Assembly: GCA_025454255.1 (NCBI GenBank) | Contig: JALOOU010000045.1 | Span: 1-64,000 of the forward strand | From: Desulfobacterales bacterium | GTDB taxonomy: Bacteria; Desulfobacterota; Desulfobacteria; Desulfobacterales; SpSt-501 | Direction: 5' to 3' | Length of the DNA stretch: 64,000 bases | Shown here: positions 1-8,938 of the stretch, in pieces | Numbering within the stretch: position 1 is the stretch's first letter | Layout: every line of letters starts with the position of its first letter | Notes under the pieces: generated by a model | Seen by the model: the letters and a program-made list of their open reading frames with translations, nothing else | What the model was told of the DNA's origin: nothing | Database searches by the model: none | Program-made: the position numbers and the translations under genes

Positions 1-333
1 TTGTAAAATCCTTTTTATGCCCCCCGGGTCGGCCACCCCGCTCGGCTCAATGACGATAAGGTTCGGATCAAACTCCTCACGGATTGCCTCGATGGACGAC
101 AAGAGGTCGGCCCCCATGGTGCAGCAGATGCATCCGCTGTGGATTTCCTTGACCCGCAGGCCGTATTTCTGCATGACTTTTCCATCGATTCCGATGCGTC
201 CGAAATCGTTGACCAGGATGGCGACTCTTTGCGATTGCAGACGGGACGGCCTTCCCAGGATGGTGAGGATGAGCGTCGTCTTCCCGGAGCCAAGGAACCC
301 TGAAATCAGGGCGATTTTATAACCACTAGCCAT
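1..333 (-). CDS. CobW/G3E-family P-loop GTPase, N-terminal part (runs off window)
   Basis: Reverse-strand reading from ATG at 333: MASGYKIALISGFLGSGKTTLILTILGRPSRLQSQRVAILVNDFGRIGIDGKVMQ...EIHSGCICCTMGADLLSS; Walker A GFLGSGKTT and G3E CxCC motif. Absent from the ORF track because it is open at the window edge. Confidence 0.85.
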   Translation of the reverse strand, partial: MASGYKIALISGFLGSGKTTLILTILGRPSRLQSQRVAILVNDFGRIGIDGKVMQKYGLRVKEIHSGCICCTMGADLLSSIEAIREEFDPNLIVIEPSGVADPGGIKRILQ

Positions 334-754
334 TGAAACCATTTCCTTGACGATGTCCAATGCGCAGGAGATTGAATTGGACGGCATCAGCCGCACGGCC
401 ACGCGGCGATCAGGCCGCTTCCCCCCGATCCGTCAAGCGGTGTTAGTGCAGTGTCCATCTATGAACGGCGTCTTGCGGCGTGTGGCTGGCGTTCTCGCTC
501 TTCGCAAACCTCACCGTAGCATGGAATCCGCCTGCGGTTGCGAAATCGCCGCGGCCTTGGCCGGAGCCGACGTCCACCCTTTCTGGATGGACCTTAGCAT
601 AAATCCTGCCAGAAAGGCTGAGCGGTTTTTGACCGTTCCGGAGAAACCATTCAACTCTTCAGGCGCGGGTGGGCTTCTTGGCCGCGGCCTCGGGTGGGGG
701 CATTCCTCTTATGGCCGCATCTTTGGTGCTATTTTGCGTTTCAGCCCTATATCT

Positions 755-770
755 GGTTTGATATTGCACC
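755..770 (+). promoter_or_regulatory. Candidate activator-binding site GGTTTGATATTGCACC
   Basis: 12/16 match to GGTGTAAAGTTGCACC at 6769-6784; each lies about 95-130 bp upstream of a sigma54-like promoter. Confidence 0.4.
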
Positions 771-863
771 AACTTGCTCGTTCCAAAAACTACTTTTTGC
801 ACCGGGCATGATCCAAAAGTATGTTTTTGCATCAAAATTTCGATGCAACCGAAAGCCCTGCCC

Positions 864-880
864 TTGGTTCGTTATTTGCA
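864..880 (+). promoter_or_regulatory. Sigma54 (-24/-12) promoter candidate TTGGTTCGTTATTTGCA
   Basis: TGG-N2-CG-N4-TTGCA, GG to GC spacing of 10 nt, matches consensus TGGCACGN4TTGCW; upstream of the ABC operon; sigma54 activator encoded at 11707. Confidence 0.65.
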
Positions 881-1112
881 TACTTAATAGGGGATTAGAT
901 GGGACAAGGCCGGCAGGAATTAAATAACATCTTAGTATAAGATCAAAATAAAATGATATCGTTTCGATAGCCATTCCAATCTGGAATTGTTCGACAAACG
1001 GAAATGGCTACCACCTCCGGCTTCGTTGCGGCTCAATCCAGTTGAATCGTTCGTCCCGGAAGGGTAAATGATGCAGAAATTTGTTTAACTATTCCAAAAG
1101 GAGAGCCAGACC

Positions 1113-2309
1113 ATGGAAAACCAGGACAAGTTGGCGCAGTTGATCACAGATTATCAGAACGGCCGGATCAATCGCAGATCTTTTATCAAGCGGGCCGTGA
1201 TGTTGGGCCTTGCGCTCTCCAGCATCGGCACGTTTCTATCCTTCGAAAACCTTTCGGTTCCCGAGGCTATGGCTCAAGCTCCGTCCGGCAAGCCGGTCGA
1301 CCTGACCGTCGGCTTCTTCCCCAGCTGGGTCGGCGGATGGTCCGGAGTGGTCATCAAGCATCTCGACCTCTGGAAGAAACACCTCCCCCAAGGCAGCAAG
1401 GTCAGCTGGGACATTCAGGTGGTCGGCCCCCCTATTGTGGCCAACCTCATGGCCGACAAGAGCCAGATCGGTTACATGGGGGACATGCCGGCCCTCGTTG
1501 CGACAACCAAACGCGACATCGCCGACCTTCGTATTGTCGAGATCAACACTTTCTCCGAAACCGGCCAGATTTGCTCCGTAATGATGGTGCGGAGCGACGC
1601 CCCGGACTTCGCAAGCCTGGATGAGGCCGTGAAATGGCTCAAGGGCAAGAAAATCGGCGTCTCGGGCAAAGGCTCCTGCGGCGACCGGTTCGTCTCCAGC
1701 CTTCTCCGCAAGACAGGCGTCGAGGCCGAAGTCCAGTATCTCGACCCGACCATCATCAAGACGTCGCTTCAGGCCAAGAAGGTGGACGCCGCCCAGGCCT
1801 TCCAGCCGCACGTCGCCCAGATAATGAACCACGGCTTCGGCAAGATGGCCTTTTCAGGCTCCACCTGGGCCGCCCAAGATGCCAACTTCATCCTGATGCG
1901 CAAGGATTTTATCGACAAGTACCCTGAAGCGGCCAAGGGATGGATCAAGGCTGACATCGAGGCGATGCTGTACATCATAAAGAATCCTGTCGAGACGGCT
2001 GGCATGGTAGCCAAGGAGCTTCCGGGATACAGCGTCAAGGACCTTTGGATGGCGATGTACGGGCGCTACCCGGACAATACCGGCTCCAAGGAAAGCAACA
2101 CCCTGATGCAGGCAGGCTTCGACGACAAGGTGATGAGCTTCATCGAAGAGAGCTTCAAGTTCCTCCACGAGCGCAACGCCATCACCGTTGAAAAACCGCT
2201 GCCCGGGGGTATTTATACCCAGTTGGTGGAAGAAGCCTTGAAAGAGATGAATCTGAAGGCGCCGCTGGGCGTCATCAAGGGGTTGCCTCTAAGCGAGTTC
2301 AAGGGATAA
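1113..2309 (+). CDS. ABC transporter substrate-binding protein, NMT1/TauA-like, Tat-exported
   Basis: N-terminal Tat motif NRRSFIKRAVMLGLALSS; periplasmic binding fold sequence VDLTVGFFPSWVGGWSG...; RBS aaaggagag upstream. Confidence 0.88.
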   Translation: MENQDKLAQLITDYQNGRINRRSFIKRAVMLGLALSSIGTFLSFENLSVPEAMAQAPSGKPVDLTVGFFPSWVGGWSGVVIKHLDLWKKHLPQGSKVSWDIQVVGPPIVANLMADKSQIGYMGDMPALVATTKRDIADLRIVEINTFSETGQICSVMMVRSDAPDFASLDEAVKWLKGKKIGVSGKGSCGDRFVSSLLRKTGVEAEVQYLDPTIIKTSLQAKKVDAAQAFQPHVAQIMNHGFGKMAFSGSTWAAQDANFILMRKDFIDKYPEAAKGWIKADIEAMLYIIKNPVETAGMVAKELPGYSVKDLWMAMYGRYPDNTGSKESNTLMQAGFDDKVMSFIEESFKFLHERNAITVEKPLPGGIYTQLVEEALKEMNLKAPLGVIKGLPLSEFKG

Positions 2310-2435
2310 GGGCCGCACCGTTTAGGCTGTGCGATTTTTACCACCTCCGGCAGGATAGACTGTGGCGGGAGTTTGAAAGGGCCGGACGCTCATGTGAGCT
2401 CCCGCCATGGCCGCCGGATGAAGGAGACACCCCGG

Positions 2436-3248
2436 ATGTCGACAAGTCGAAAGACCGGGCTCTTGAATCCCCAAATCATGAGGGCCTTGATAGGCATTGG
2501 CGTCTTTCTGGCTCTTTGGTATCTGCTAACGGCCGTTCTGCAACTGCCGCGTTTCAAACTGCTGCCCAACCCCTTGTCGGTCATTGCGGAATGGATCAGC
2601 TTTGAACCGGTTTCCGGAAGGTCCATATTCACCAAGGCCTTTTATCTCGACATGGGCTTCAGCATCGCAAGGACATTGATCGCTTTTTCGCTGGCGACTT
2701 TCCTGGGCGTGCTGTTGGGCCTCATTATGGGATGGAACAGGATTTTTTACGATTTCTCTTTCCCGATTGTCGAAATCCTGCGGCCCATGCCACCGCTGAG
2801 CTGGATCCCGCTTGCGGTGCTCATCCTGCCGGGGGTCGAGTTGGCGGTGGTCTACGTGACCTTCATCGCGGCTTTTTTCGCCACCGTGCTCAACACCCTC
2901 CTGGGAGTCTTTTCCATCGACAAGAATTACTTCCTGGCGGCGAGCTGCCTCGGCTCCAAACCCAAGCATATCTTCATCAACATCGTCGTCCCCGGGGCTC
3001 TGCCGTTTATCTTCACCGGCCTGCAGATTGCCATGGGCGTGTCTTGGATGTCCCTGGTTGCGGGGGAAATCATCTCCGGCCAGCAGGGGCTGGGCTATGC
3101 CATTTATGAGGGCTACTCGCTGTTCCAGTTTGATCAGGTGGTCTGTTACATGTTCACTCTGGGAATTCTGGGATACATCAGCAGCGCGGGGATAAGGGCG
3201 CTCGGCCGCCGCTTGATGGCCTGGGAATCCAGAAGGCGAGGGGCGTAG
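2436..3248 (+). CDS. ABC transporter permease (NitT/TauT type)
   Basis: Multi-TM; EAA-like loop AASCLGSKPKHIFINIVVPGALPFIFTGLQIAMG; RBS aaggag before ATG 2436. Confidence 0.88.
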   Translation: MSTSRKTGLLNPQIMRALIGIGVFLALWYLLTAVLQLPRFKLLPNPLSVIAEWISFEPVSGRSIFTKAFYLDMGFSIARTLIAFSLATFLGVLLGLIMGWNRIFYDFSFPIVEILRPMPPLSWIPLAVLILPGVELAVVYVTFIAAFFATVLNTLLGVFSIDKNYFLAASCLGSKPKHIFINIVVPGALPFIFTGLQIAMGVSWMSLVAGEIISGQQGLGYAIYEGYSLFQFDQVVCYMFTLGILGYISSAGIRALGRRLMAWESRRRGA

Positions 3249-3254
3249 GCGTAG

Positions 3255-4091
3255 ATGGCCAGCGAGACGAAAGAGCCTGGAGCGATCCGCATCAAGCACG
3301 TGAGCAAAATCTACGACCCGCAGGGCGTCCACGTCGAGGCGATGCGCGACTGCTCCTTCGACATCGCCGCCGGCGAGATGGCGATCATCGTCGGGCCGTC
3401 CGGCTGCGGCAAGACCACGTTGCTGAACGCAATTGCGGGCTTCGACGACATCACCGCGGGCGAGATCTTCCTGGACGGCGAGCTGATCTCGTCCCCCACG
3501 TATCAGATCAAGCCCAACGTCGATCGTATGGTGGTCTTTCAGAACGGGGCGCTGTTTCCGTGGAAGACCGTCATCGAGAACATCGCCTACGGTCCCATGG
3601 TCCAAGGCAGGCTGACCAAGGCTGCGGCGCGGGACAAGGCCCGGGAGATGCTCGAGTGGGTGTGCCTCAACGGCATGGAGGAAAAGTACCCGGAGGAGCT
3701 CTCCTCCGGCGTCCAGCGGCGAGTCGAAATCCTGCGGGCGCTGATCAACGAACCTCGGGTGGTCATGCTCGACGAGCCCTTCCGCGGTCTCGATGCCGTT
3801 TCGAAGACCGTGATGCATGAGTTTCTGATGCAACTTTTCTGCAACAGAAACCGCACGATGTTTTTCATCACGCACGATCTGGACGAGGCTATTTTTCTTG
3901 GCCACAAGGTCGTCATCATGACGACCCGGCCTGCGCAGGTTAAAAAGATCGTACCGATCGATTTGCCATGGCCCCGGGAGCATCGCATCATGAACTCGAA
4001 GCGCTATCTGGAATTGAAAGGTGAAATCCTCGAAGCGGTGCACGAGGAGGCCAAGAAGGCTTTCCAGGCCGGCGAACGCGAATTGGCATAA
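3255..4091 (+). CDS. ABC transporter ATP-binding protein (NitT/TauT type)
   Basis: Walker A GPSGCGKTT, Walker B VVMLDEPF, degenerate signature ELSSGVQRR. Confidence 0.9.
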   Translation: MASETKEPGAIRIKHVSKIYDPQGVHVEAMRDCSFDIAAGEMAIIVGPSGCGKTTLLNAIAGFDDITAGEIFLDGELISSPTYQIKPNVDRMVVFQNGALFPWKTVIENIAYGPMVQGRLTKAAARDKAREMLEWVCLNGMEEKYPEELSSGVQRRVEILRALINEPRVVMLDEPFRGLDAVSKTVMHEFLMQLFCNRNRTMFFITHDLDEAIFLGHKVVIMTTRPAQVKKIVPIDLPWPREHRIMNSKRYLELKGEILEAVHEEAKKAFQAGERELA

Positions 4092-4123
4092 GCTGTGTCC
4101 GAATTCAACAAGGGTCGATTGCT

Positions 4124-4951
4124 GTGTCCGAATCCTCAACGACAATGCCACCGGATGCCGTTTTGAAAACGCCCCGAGGGAAACTGCTCAAGAAGGTGTT
4201 CAGCGCCAGGACGCTGCGGGGCCTATCCTCGATTGTACTCTTCGTGGTTCTCTGGCAGCTGGTGGTCTACCTTAAGGTGCCCTATCTGCAAAACCTGCCG
4301 TACCCCGAGGACGTGGCCTCGCATGGATTGGCCGCCGCCGTCTCTACCGGCTACTGGATAGACTGGGGCTTGAGCCTTTCACGGATCTTCATCGGTTTTA
4401 TCGCGGCGCAGCTGCTCGGGATCCCCCTGGGCCTGGCCATCGGGATCAGCCGGGTCTTCCGGGGGTTCACCTTCCCGGTCTTCGAGATCCTGCGACCCAT
4501 TCCACCGATCGCCTGGATCCCGCTGGCGATCCTTTTCTGGCCGACGCGCGAGCTTTCCATCTACTTTCTGGTTTTCATCGGCGCCTTTTTCATCATTGTC
4601 ATCAACGTGATCCAAGGCGTCTCCAACATATCCGTCAATCTGAAATGGGCGGCCTTCTCGCTGGGGGCCAAACCCAATGATATTTTCTGGCGGATTTTGC
4701 TCCCGGGCTCCCTGCCCTCAATTATCACCGGAATGACCGTCGGAATGGGCGTAACCTGGAACGTGCTCATCGCGGCGGAGATGATCGCCGCCCAGGGCGG
4801 CCTTGGGCGGACCACCTGGGAGGCTTACACGAATCACAACATCCCGTACATCGTGGTCGGCATGGTCAGCATCGGCATAGCCGGCTATCTTTGCAGCACG
4901 CTGCTGCGATGGCTTGGAGAAAAAGCCATGCCATGGAAGCGCAAGTTTTAA
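4124..4951 (+). CDS. ABC transporter permease (second, NitT/TauT type)
   Basis: Same architecture as the 2436 product; EILRPIPPIAWIPLAILFWP and AFSLGAKPNDIFWRILLPGSLPSIITG. Confidence 0.88.
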   Translation: MSESSTTMPPDAVLKTPRGKLLKKVFSARTLRGLSSIVLFVVLWQLVVYLKVPYLQNLPYPEDVASHGLAAAVSTGYWIDWGLSLSRIFIGFIAAQLLGIPLGLAIGISRVFRGFTFPVFEILRPIPPIAWIPLAILFWPTRELSIYFLVFIGAFFIIVINVIQGVSNISVNLKWAAFSLGAKPNDIFWRILLPGSLPSIITGMTVGMGVTWNVLIAAEMIAAQGGLGRTTWEAYTNHNIPYIVVGMVSIGIAGYLCSTLLRWLGEKAMPWKRKF

Positions 4952-4968
4952 CAGGAGGCTCGCGCTGC

Positions 4969-5859
4969 ATGAACCAGGTTCTCACCCCGGCCGCGGGGAT
5001 TACGAAAGGCAGCTTCGGGGAAGTTCGCCTCGAGAGGGTCGGCAAGATTTATGAGAAAGAAATCGAGCGGCTGGTCGCCTTGGATGAGTTCAGTCTGACG
5101 ATCGAGCGGGGAAAGCTCACCGTCCTCATGGGCCCCTCGGGCTGCGGCAAGACGGTCTTGATCAACATGATCGCCGGCTACGAACAGCCCACTTCGGGGA
5201 CGATCACCCTCGACGGCCGTCCCGTGCAGGGGCCGAGCTGCGATCGGTTGGTGGTCTTTCAGGAAAGCGCGCTTTTCCCGTGGATGAGCGTCTATTCCAA
5301 CGTCGTTTTCGGCTGCCAGGTGCAGGGCATCGACCCGGCGGAAATCCGCGCCAAGGCCGAACTCATCCTCAGAAAGGTCGGGCTCTTCGAGTTTCGGGAT
5401 AAATACCCGGCCCATCTCTCGGGCGGGATGCAGCGGCGGGCCGAACTGGCGCGGGCGCTGATCAACGACCCCAAGATCCTGATTCTGGACGAGCCCTTTC
5501 GCGGGCTTGACGCCATGACGCGCGAGCTGATGCAGGAATTCTACGTGGGGCTTTTCGAGGAATTCGGCCGGACCAATCTGTTCATCACCCATGAAATCGA
5601 CGAGGCGATCTTCCTAGCGGATAAATTGGTCATCATGACCTATCAGCCCGGGAAGGTGAAGGCGGAAATTGAAATCGACCTGCCGCGGCCACGGGATTTT
5701 AAGATGCTGGCCTCGTCGCGCTTTATGCAGATCAGGGCCCAGACGCTGGAGCTGCTCTATGAGGAGTCCTCCAAGGCTTTCGCTTCCGGAAGCAAGGCTG
5801 CCTTCGATCTGGTCGGGGCCCTGGCGAGCTCAAAGGATTCATGCCGCATTGCCGGATAG
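4969..5859 (+). CDS. ABC transporter ATP-binding protein (second)
   Basis: Walker A GPSGCGKT, signature LSGGMQRR, Walker B ILILDEPF; probable start MNQVLTPAAG after aacaggagg. Confidence 0.9.
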   Translation: MNQVLTPAAGITKGSFGEVRLERVGKIYEKEIERLVALDEFSLTIERGKLTVLMGPSGCGKTVLINMIAGYEQPTSGTITLDGRPVQGPSCDRLVVFQESALFPWMSVYSNVVFGCQVQGIDPAEIRAKAELILRKVGLFEFRDKYPAHLSGGMQRRAELARALINDPKILILDEPFRGLDAMTRELMQEFYVGLFEEFGRTNLFITHEIDEAIFLADKLVIMTYQPGKVKAEIEIDLPRPRDFKMLASSRFMQIRAQTLELLYEESSKAFASGSKAAFDLVGALASSKDSCRIAG

Positions 5860-5987
5860 CAACGGCGGGCACCCGGCCCAACGCCCGTGCGCCTGGGGGG
5901 GGATCCCTGCCGCGGGCCCGGCTAGCGGATCCGCCCGGCGGGCGGCGCGAGAAAAAGGTAAGTCTGTCTTTTTTTCTGGGAGCCTTG

Positions 5988-6656
5988 ATGCCGCCTGACG
6001 TCCAAGTCATTGCCTGTCGTGCACTGGCCCCGGAGCTGAGGGCCTTCGGCGTCCCTCCAGAGCGGCTGCGGCTTCTAGATCAAGGGCTGCACCGTTGTCC
6101 GCAGATCCTCCGAGAGGAGCTGGCGCGAACGCTGGGGGAGGTGGAATCCCAGCCCGGTGTTTCGCGCGTGGTGCTGGTATACGGGTATTGCGGCGGAGGC
6201 CTCGAAGGGCTTGCGCCCCATAAGGCCGAGTTGGTGCTTCCAATAGTGCATGACTGCATCCCTCTGCTGCTCGGTCCTGACGGCGAACCCGGCGCGGCCG
6301 ATGCCGGAGGAACCTATTATCTCAGTCCGGGATTGATCGATTACGGCCAGACTCCCTATACGGAATTCCAGCGGATCCGGGAACGATTCGGCGATGAAGA
6401 GGCCTTATGGGCGGTAAAGGAAATGATTAAGAACTACCGTGAGGTGATTCTGATTCGAACCGCTGCCGGCCTTAAACGGTCCCACCGCCTGCATGCCCGC
6501 AGAATGGCCCACTTGCTGGGGCTCGCCTACCGGGAAGCGCCCGGCGACGGCCGCCTATTGGCAGATCTTTTAGCCGGGCGATGCCGGGAAGGGATCCTGC
6601 GCCTGAAGCCGGGCGAAGCCATGAGCGCGAGCCGTCTGAAGCGCAGCCCCGTATGA
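5988..6656 (+). CDS. DUF1638-family protein
   Basis: VIACRALAPEL..., VVLVYGYCGGGLEGL, LPIVHDCIPLLLG, GTYYLSPGLIDYGQTPYTEFQRI: Cys-containing blocks typical of DUF1638. Confidence 0.75.
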   Translation: MPPDVQVIACRALAPELRAFGVPPERLRLLDQGLHRCPQILREELARTLGEVESQPGVSRVVLVYGYCGGGLEGLAPHKAELVLPIVHDCIPLLLGPDGEPGAADAGGTYYLSPGLIDYGQTPYTEFQRIRERFGDEEALWAVKEMIKNYREVILIRTAAGLKRSHRLHARRMAHLLGLAYREAPGDGRLLADLLAGRCREGILRLKPGEAMSASRLKRSPV

Positions 6657-6768
6657 CCATAGCGTCTCGCTCAGCCGAGACCGCCGCGGACTGTCGGTTT
6701 TCTTTTATCGAGTAAAATTTAGCCGCACTGGGGTTACTGATGTTTTCGAAAAAGTAGTGATCCGGGGC

Positions 6769-6784
6769 GGTGTAAAGTTGCACC
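6769..6784 (+). promoter_or_regulatory. Candidate activator-binding site GGTGTAAAGTTGCACC (imperfect inverted repeat)
   Basis: GGTG-N-AA-NN-TT-N-CACC symmetry; matches the 755-770 site; 130 bp upstream of the 6914 promoter. Confidence 0.45.
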
Positions 6785-6913
6785 GGCGGAGATGAATCCG
6801 GTGCGGAATCGAATCGGCGCCGGAAGGCCATGTGAAGAATACGCTTAAACAAAACTATTTGATATTCAAAACAATAACGATAGATCGAATCGATTTCTCG
6901 ATTCAACTCGACT

Positions 6914-6930
6914 CTGGTGCAGAGCTTGCA
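6914..6930 (+). promoter_or_regulatory. Sigma54 (-24/-12) promoter candidate CTGGTGCAGAGCTTGCA
   Basis: TGG-N8-TTGCA with GG/GC spacing of 10, upstream of the methyltransferase operon start at 6991. Confidence 0.6.
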
Positions 6931-6990
6931 ATACCTTTCTGACCTGGAATCGAACGTGGAACGCCAAGCGAAGCAAAGAGGAGAGCGGCA

Positions 6991-8049
6991 ATGAATCAAA
7001 TAGGTCGAGACCAAATCAGGCTGCAGGTCGGTTTTTATCCCGACTGGTTTTACAAGCACTACGGCATCTCCTTCGACAAACGGTACTACTTCGATCCGGA
7101 AACCCGCGTGGAAGCGCGCTTGGCCATCGACAAGGCACTTTATGAGCGTTTCGGCGACGTCGGTCTCGGCAGCGCTAAGCCAGTGCCCACTCCCACCATT
7201 ACGGCCGGGATGATCACGCTGCCGGCAGTCTTCGGCTGCGAGATCGTCTATGAAAACGAGGCGATTCCCTGGGCGATGCCCCTCAATCTCTCCGATGAGG
7301 CGGTGATGAAGCTTGAAGTCCCCGACATCTTGAATTCCTGGCCGATGACCGAATGGATCAAGCAGATCGAATACCTGAAGTCGAAGTACGGGAGGGTGGT
7401 CGGAGACATCAACACCACCGGCGTGCAGAATCTCGCGCTCAAGCTTCGCGGGGATCAGCTCTACATTGACTATTTCGAAAACCCGGATCTCTGCCGCCAT
7501 CTGCTCGAGGTCTGCACGGAAAGCGTCCGGCAGATGTTCGAGTTCAACTTCAAGGCGACTGGCACGGGCTCGGTGGACGTCACCCCCATGGCCGATCCGA
7601 AGCTGGCGACATTGGTCAACTGCACGATCGAGCAGATTTCAAACAATACCTACGAAGAATTCCTGCTCGAGTACGACAACCGGATAGCAGACGCATTTCA
7701 GCATGTCGGCTTGGGGGTTCACCACTGCGGCTCCGTCGACCAGGTGCTGCCCGGATACGCGAAGTTGCGGCATCTCAAGTTCGTCGAGGTCGGTTTCGGC
7801 TCGGACGTCCGGAACTGCCGTGACGTTCTCGGGCCCGATGTGGCCGTCAACGCGCGCATCAGTCCGGTCTTGATGAAGAACGGGTCCGCCGGGGAGGTTG
7901 AGGCCGAGGTCAAGCGGCTGATCCGCGACGGAGCGCCGCTCGATAGTTTCTCGATCGACGCGGTGGGGCTGACCTATGGAACCCCGGATGAAAATGTGAA
8001 GATCGCCCGGCGCACGGCAGCCGAATTCGGAAAGATTGGAACGAACTGA
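6991..8049 (+). CDS. Uroporphyrinogen decarboxylase-family (MtaA/CmuA/MT I-like) methyltransferase
   Basis: GLGVHHCGSVDQVLPGYAKLRHLKFVEVGFGSDV...GTPDENV; located with pterin MT, corrinoid protein and RACo. Confidence 0.85.
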   Translation: MNQIGRDQIRLQVGFYPDWFYKHYGISFDKRYYFDPETRVEARLAIDKALYERFGDVGLGSAKPVPTPTITAGMITLPAVFGCEIVYENEAIPWAMPLNLSDEAVMKLEVPDILNSWPMTEWIKQIEYLKSKYGRVVGDINTTGVQNLALKLRGDQLYIDYFENPDLCRHLLEVCTESVRQMFEFNFKATGTGSVDVTPMADPKLATLVNCTIEQISNNTYEEFLLEYDNRIADAFQHVGLGVHHCGSVDQVLPGYAKLRHLKFVEVGFGSDVRNCRDVLGPDVAVNARISPVLMKNGSAGEVEAEVKRLIRDGAPLDSFSIDAVGLTYGTPDENVKIARRTAAEFGKIGTN

Positions 8050-8903
8050 TGGAAACCATACTTCAACGCAACACATGCACGGTGACTATCGGGCCGCAAC
8101 ACCCACTTGTCATCATCGGCGAGAGGATCAATCCGACTGGCCGGAAGAAGCTCGCTTGCGCCCTGGAAAAGGGCGAGCTCGACCTCGTGAGGGATGAAGC
8201 CGTTAAACAGGTGGCGGCAGGAGCGCACGTGCTGGACGTCAATGTGGGCGTTTCGGGCATTGACGAGCCCGGCCTACTCAGAGATGCCGTGAAGGTCGTC
8301 TGCGCCGCGGTCGCGGTCCCACTGTGCATCGATTCGGCCCTGCCGAGCGCGCTCGCGGCCGGGCTGAGCGTCTATGAAGGCAAGGCCCTGGTGAACTCCG
8401 TGAACGGAGAGGAGCGCAAGCTCAAGGAGGTGCTGCCGATCGTCAAGCACTACGGCGCCGCGGTCGTGGGGTTGACCATGGACGATGACGGCATCCCCCG
8501 GGATGCCGGTCGGCGCCTGGCCATAGCGGAAAAAATCGTGAACGCCGCCCAAAAAGAGGGCATCCCGATCGAGGACGTCATCATCGATCCCCTGGCGATG
8601 GCCGTCAGCACGGATTCCATGGCGGCGGTGGAAACCCTCAAAGCCATATCGCGGGTGCGCGAGAAGTTGGGCGTCAACCAGACGCTGGGTGCGAGCAACA
8701 TCTCTTTCGGCCTTCCGGAACGGCATGCGGTCAACGCGCTCTTCACCGCGCTGGCGGTTGCCAACGGCGTCACCTGCCCCATCCTGGATCCCACGGTTTG
8801 GGATATCCGGCGCGCAGCGCTGTTGACTGATCTGCTGCTGGGCAAGGACGAGTGGTGCATGAATTTCATCAGCGTGTACCGGGAGAAATTTCCTTTGGAC
8901 TGA
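8049..8903 (+). CDS. Dihydropteroate synthase-like (pterin-binding) methyltransferase, MtgA/AcsE-like
   Basis: IIGERINPTGRKKL, GAHVLDVNVGVSGIDE, ASNISFGLPERHAVN. Confidence 0.88.
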   Translation: METILQRNTCTVTIGPQHPLVIIGERINPTGRKKLACALEKGELDLVRDEAVKQVAAGAHVLDVNVGVSGIDEPGLLRDAVKVVCAAVAVPLCIDSALPSALAAGLSVYEGKALVNSVNGEERKLKEVLPIVKHYGAAVVGLTMDDDGIPRDAGRRLAIAEKIVNAAQKEGIPIEDVIIDPLAMAVSTDSMAAVETLKAISRVREKLGVNQTLGASNISFGLPERHAVNALFTALAVANGVTCPILDPTVWDIRRAALLTDLLLGKDEWCMNFISVYREKFPLD

Positions 8904-8938
8904 TGATCGATCCCTTTTCGGAAAGGAGTTGGAACTTG

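Noticed and set aside
752-769. CTGGTTTGATATTGCACC considered as a sigma54 promoter
   Set aside because: GG-to-GC spacing is 9 rather than 10; kept only as a possible activator site.
347-811. 154-aa plus-strand ORF in the first intergenic region
   Set aside because: No motif, no RBS, overlaps the candidate regulatory region.
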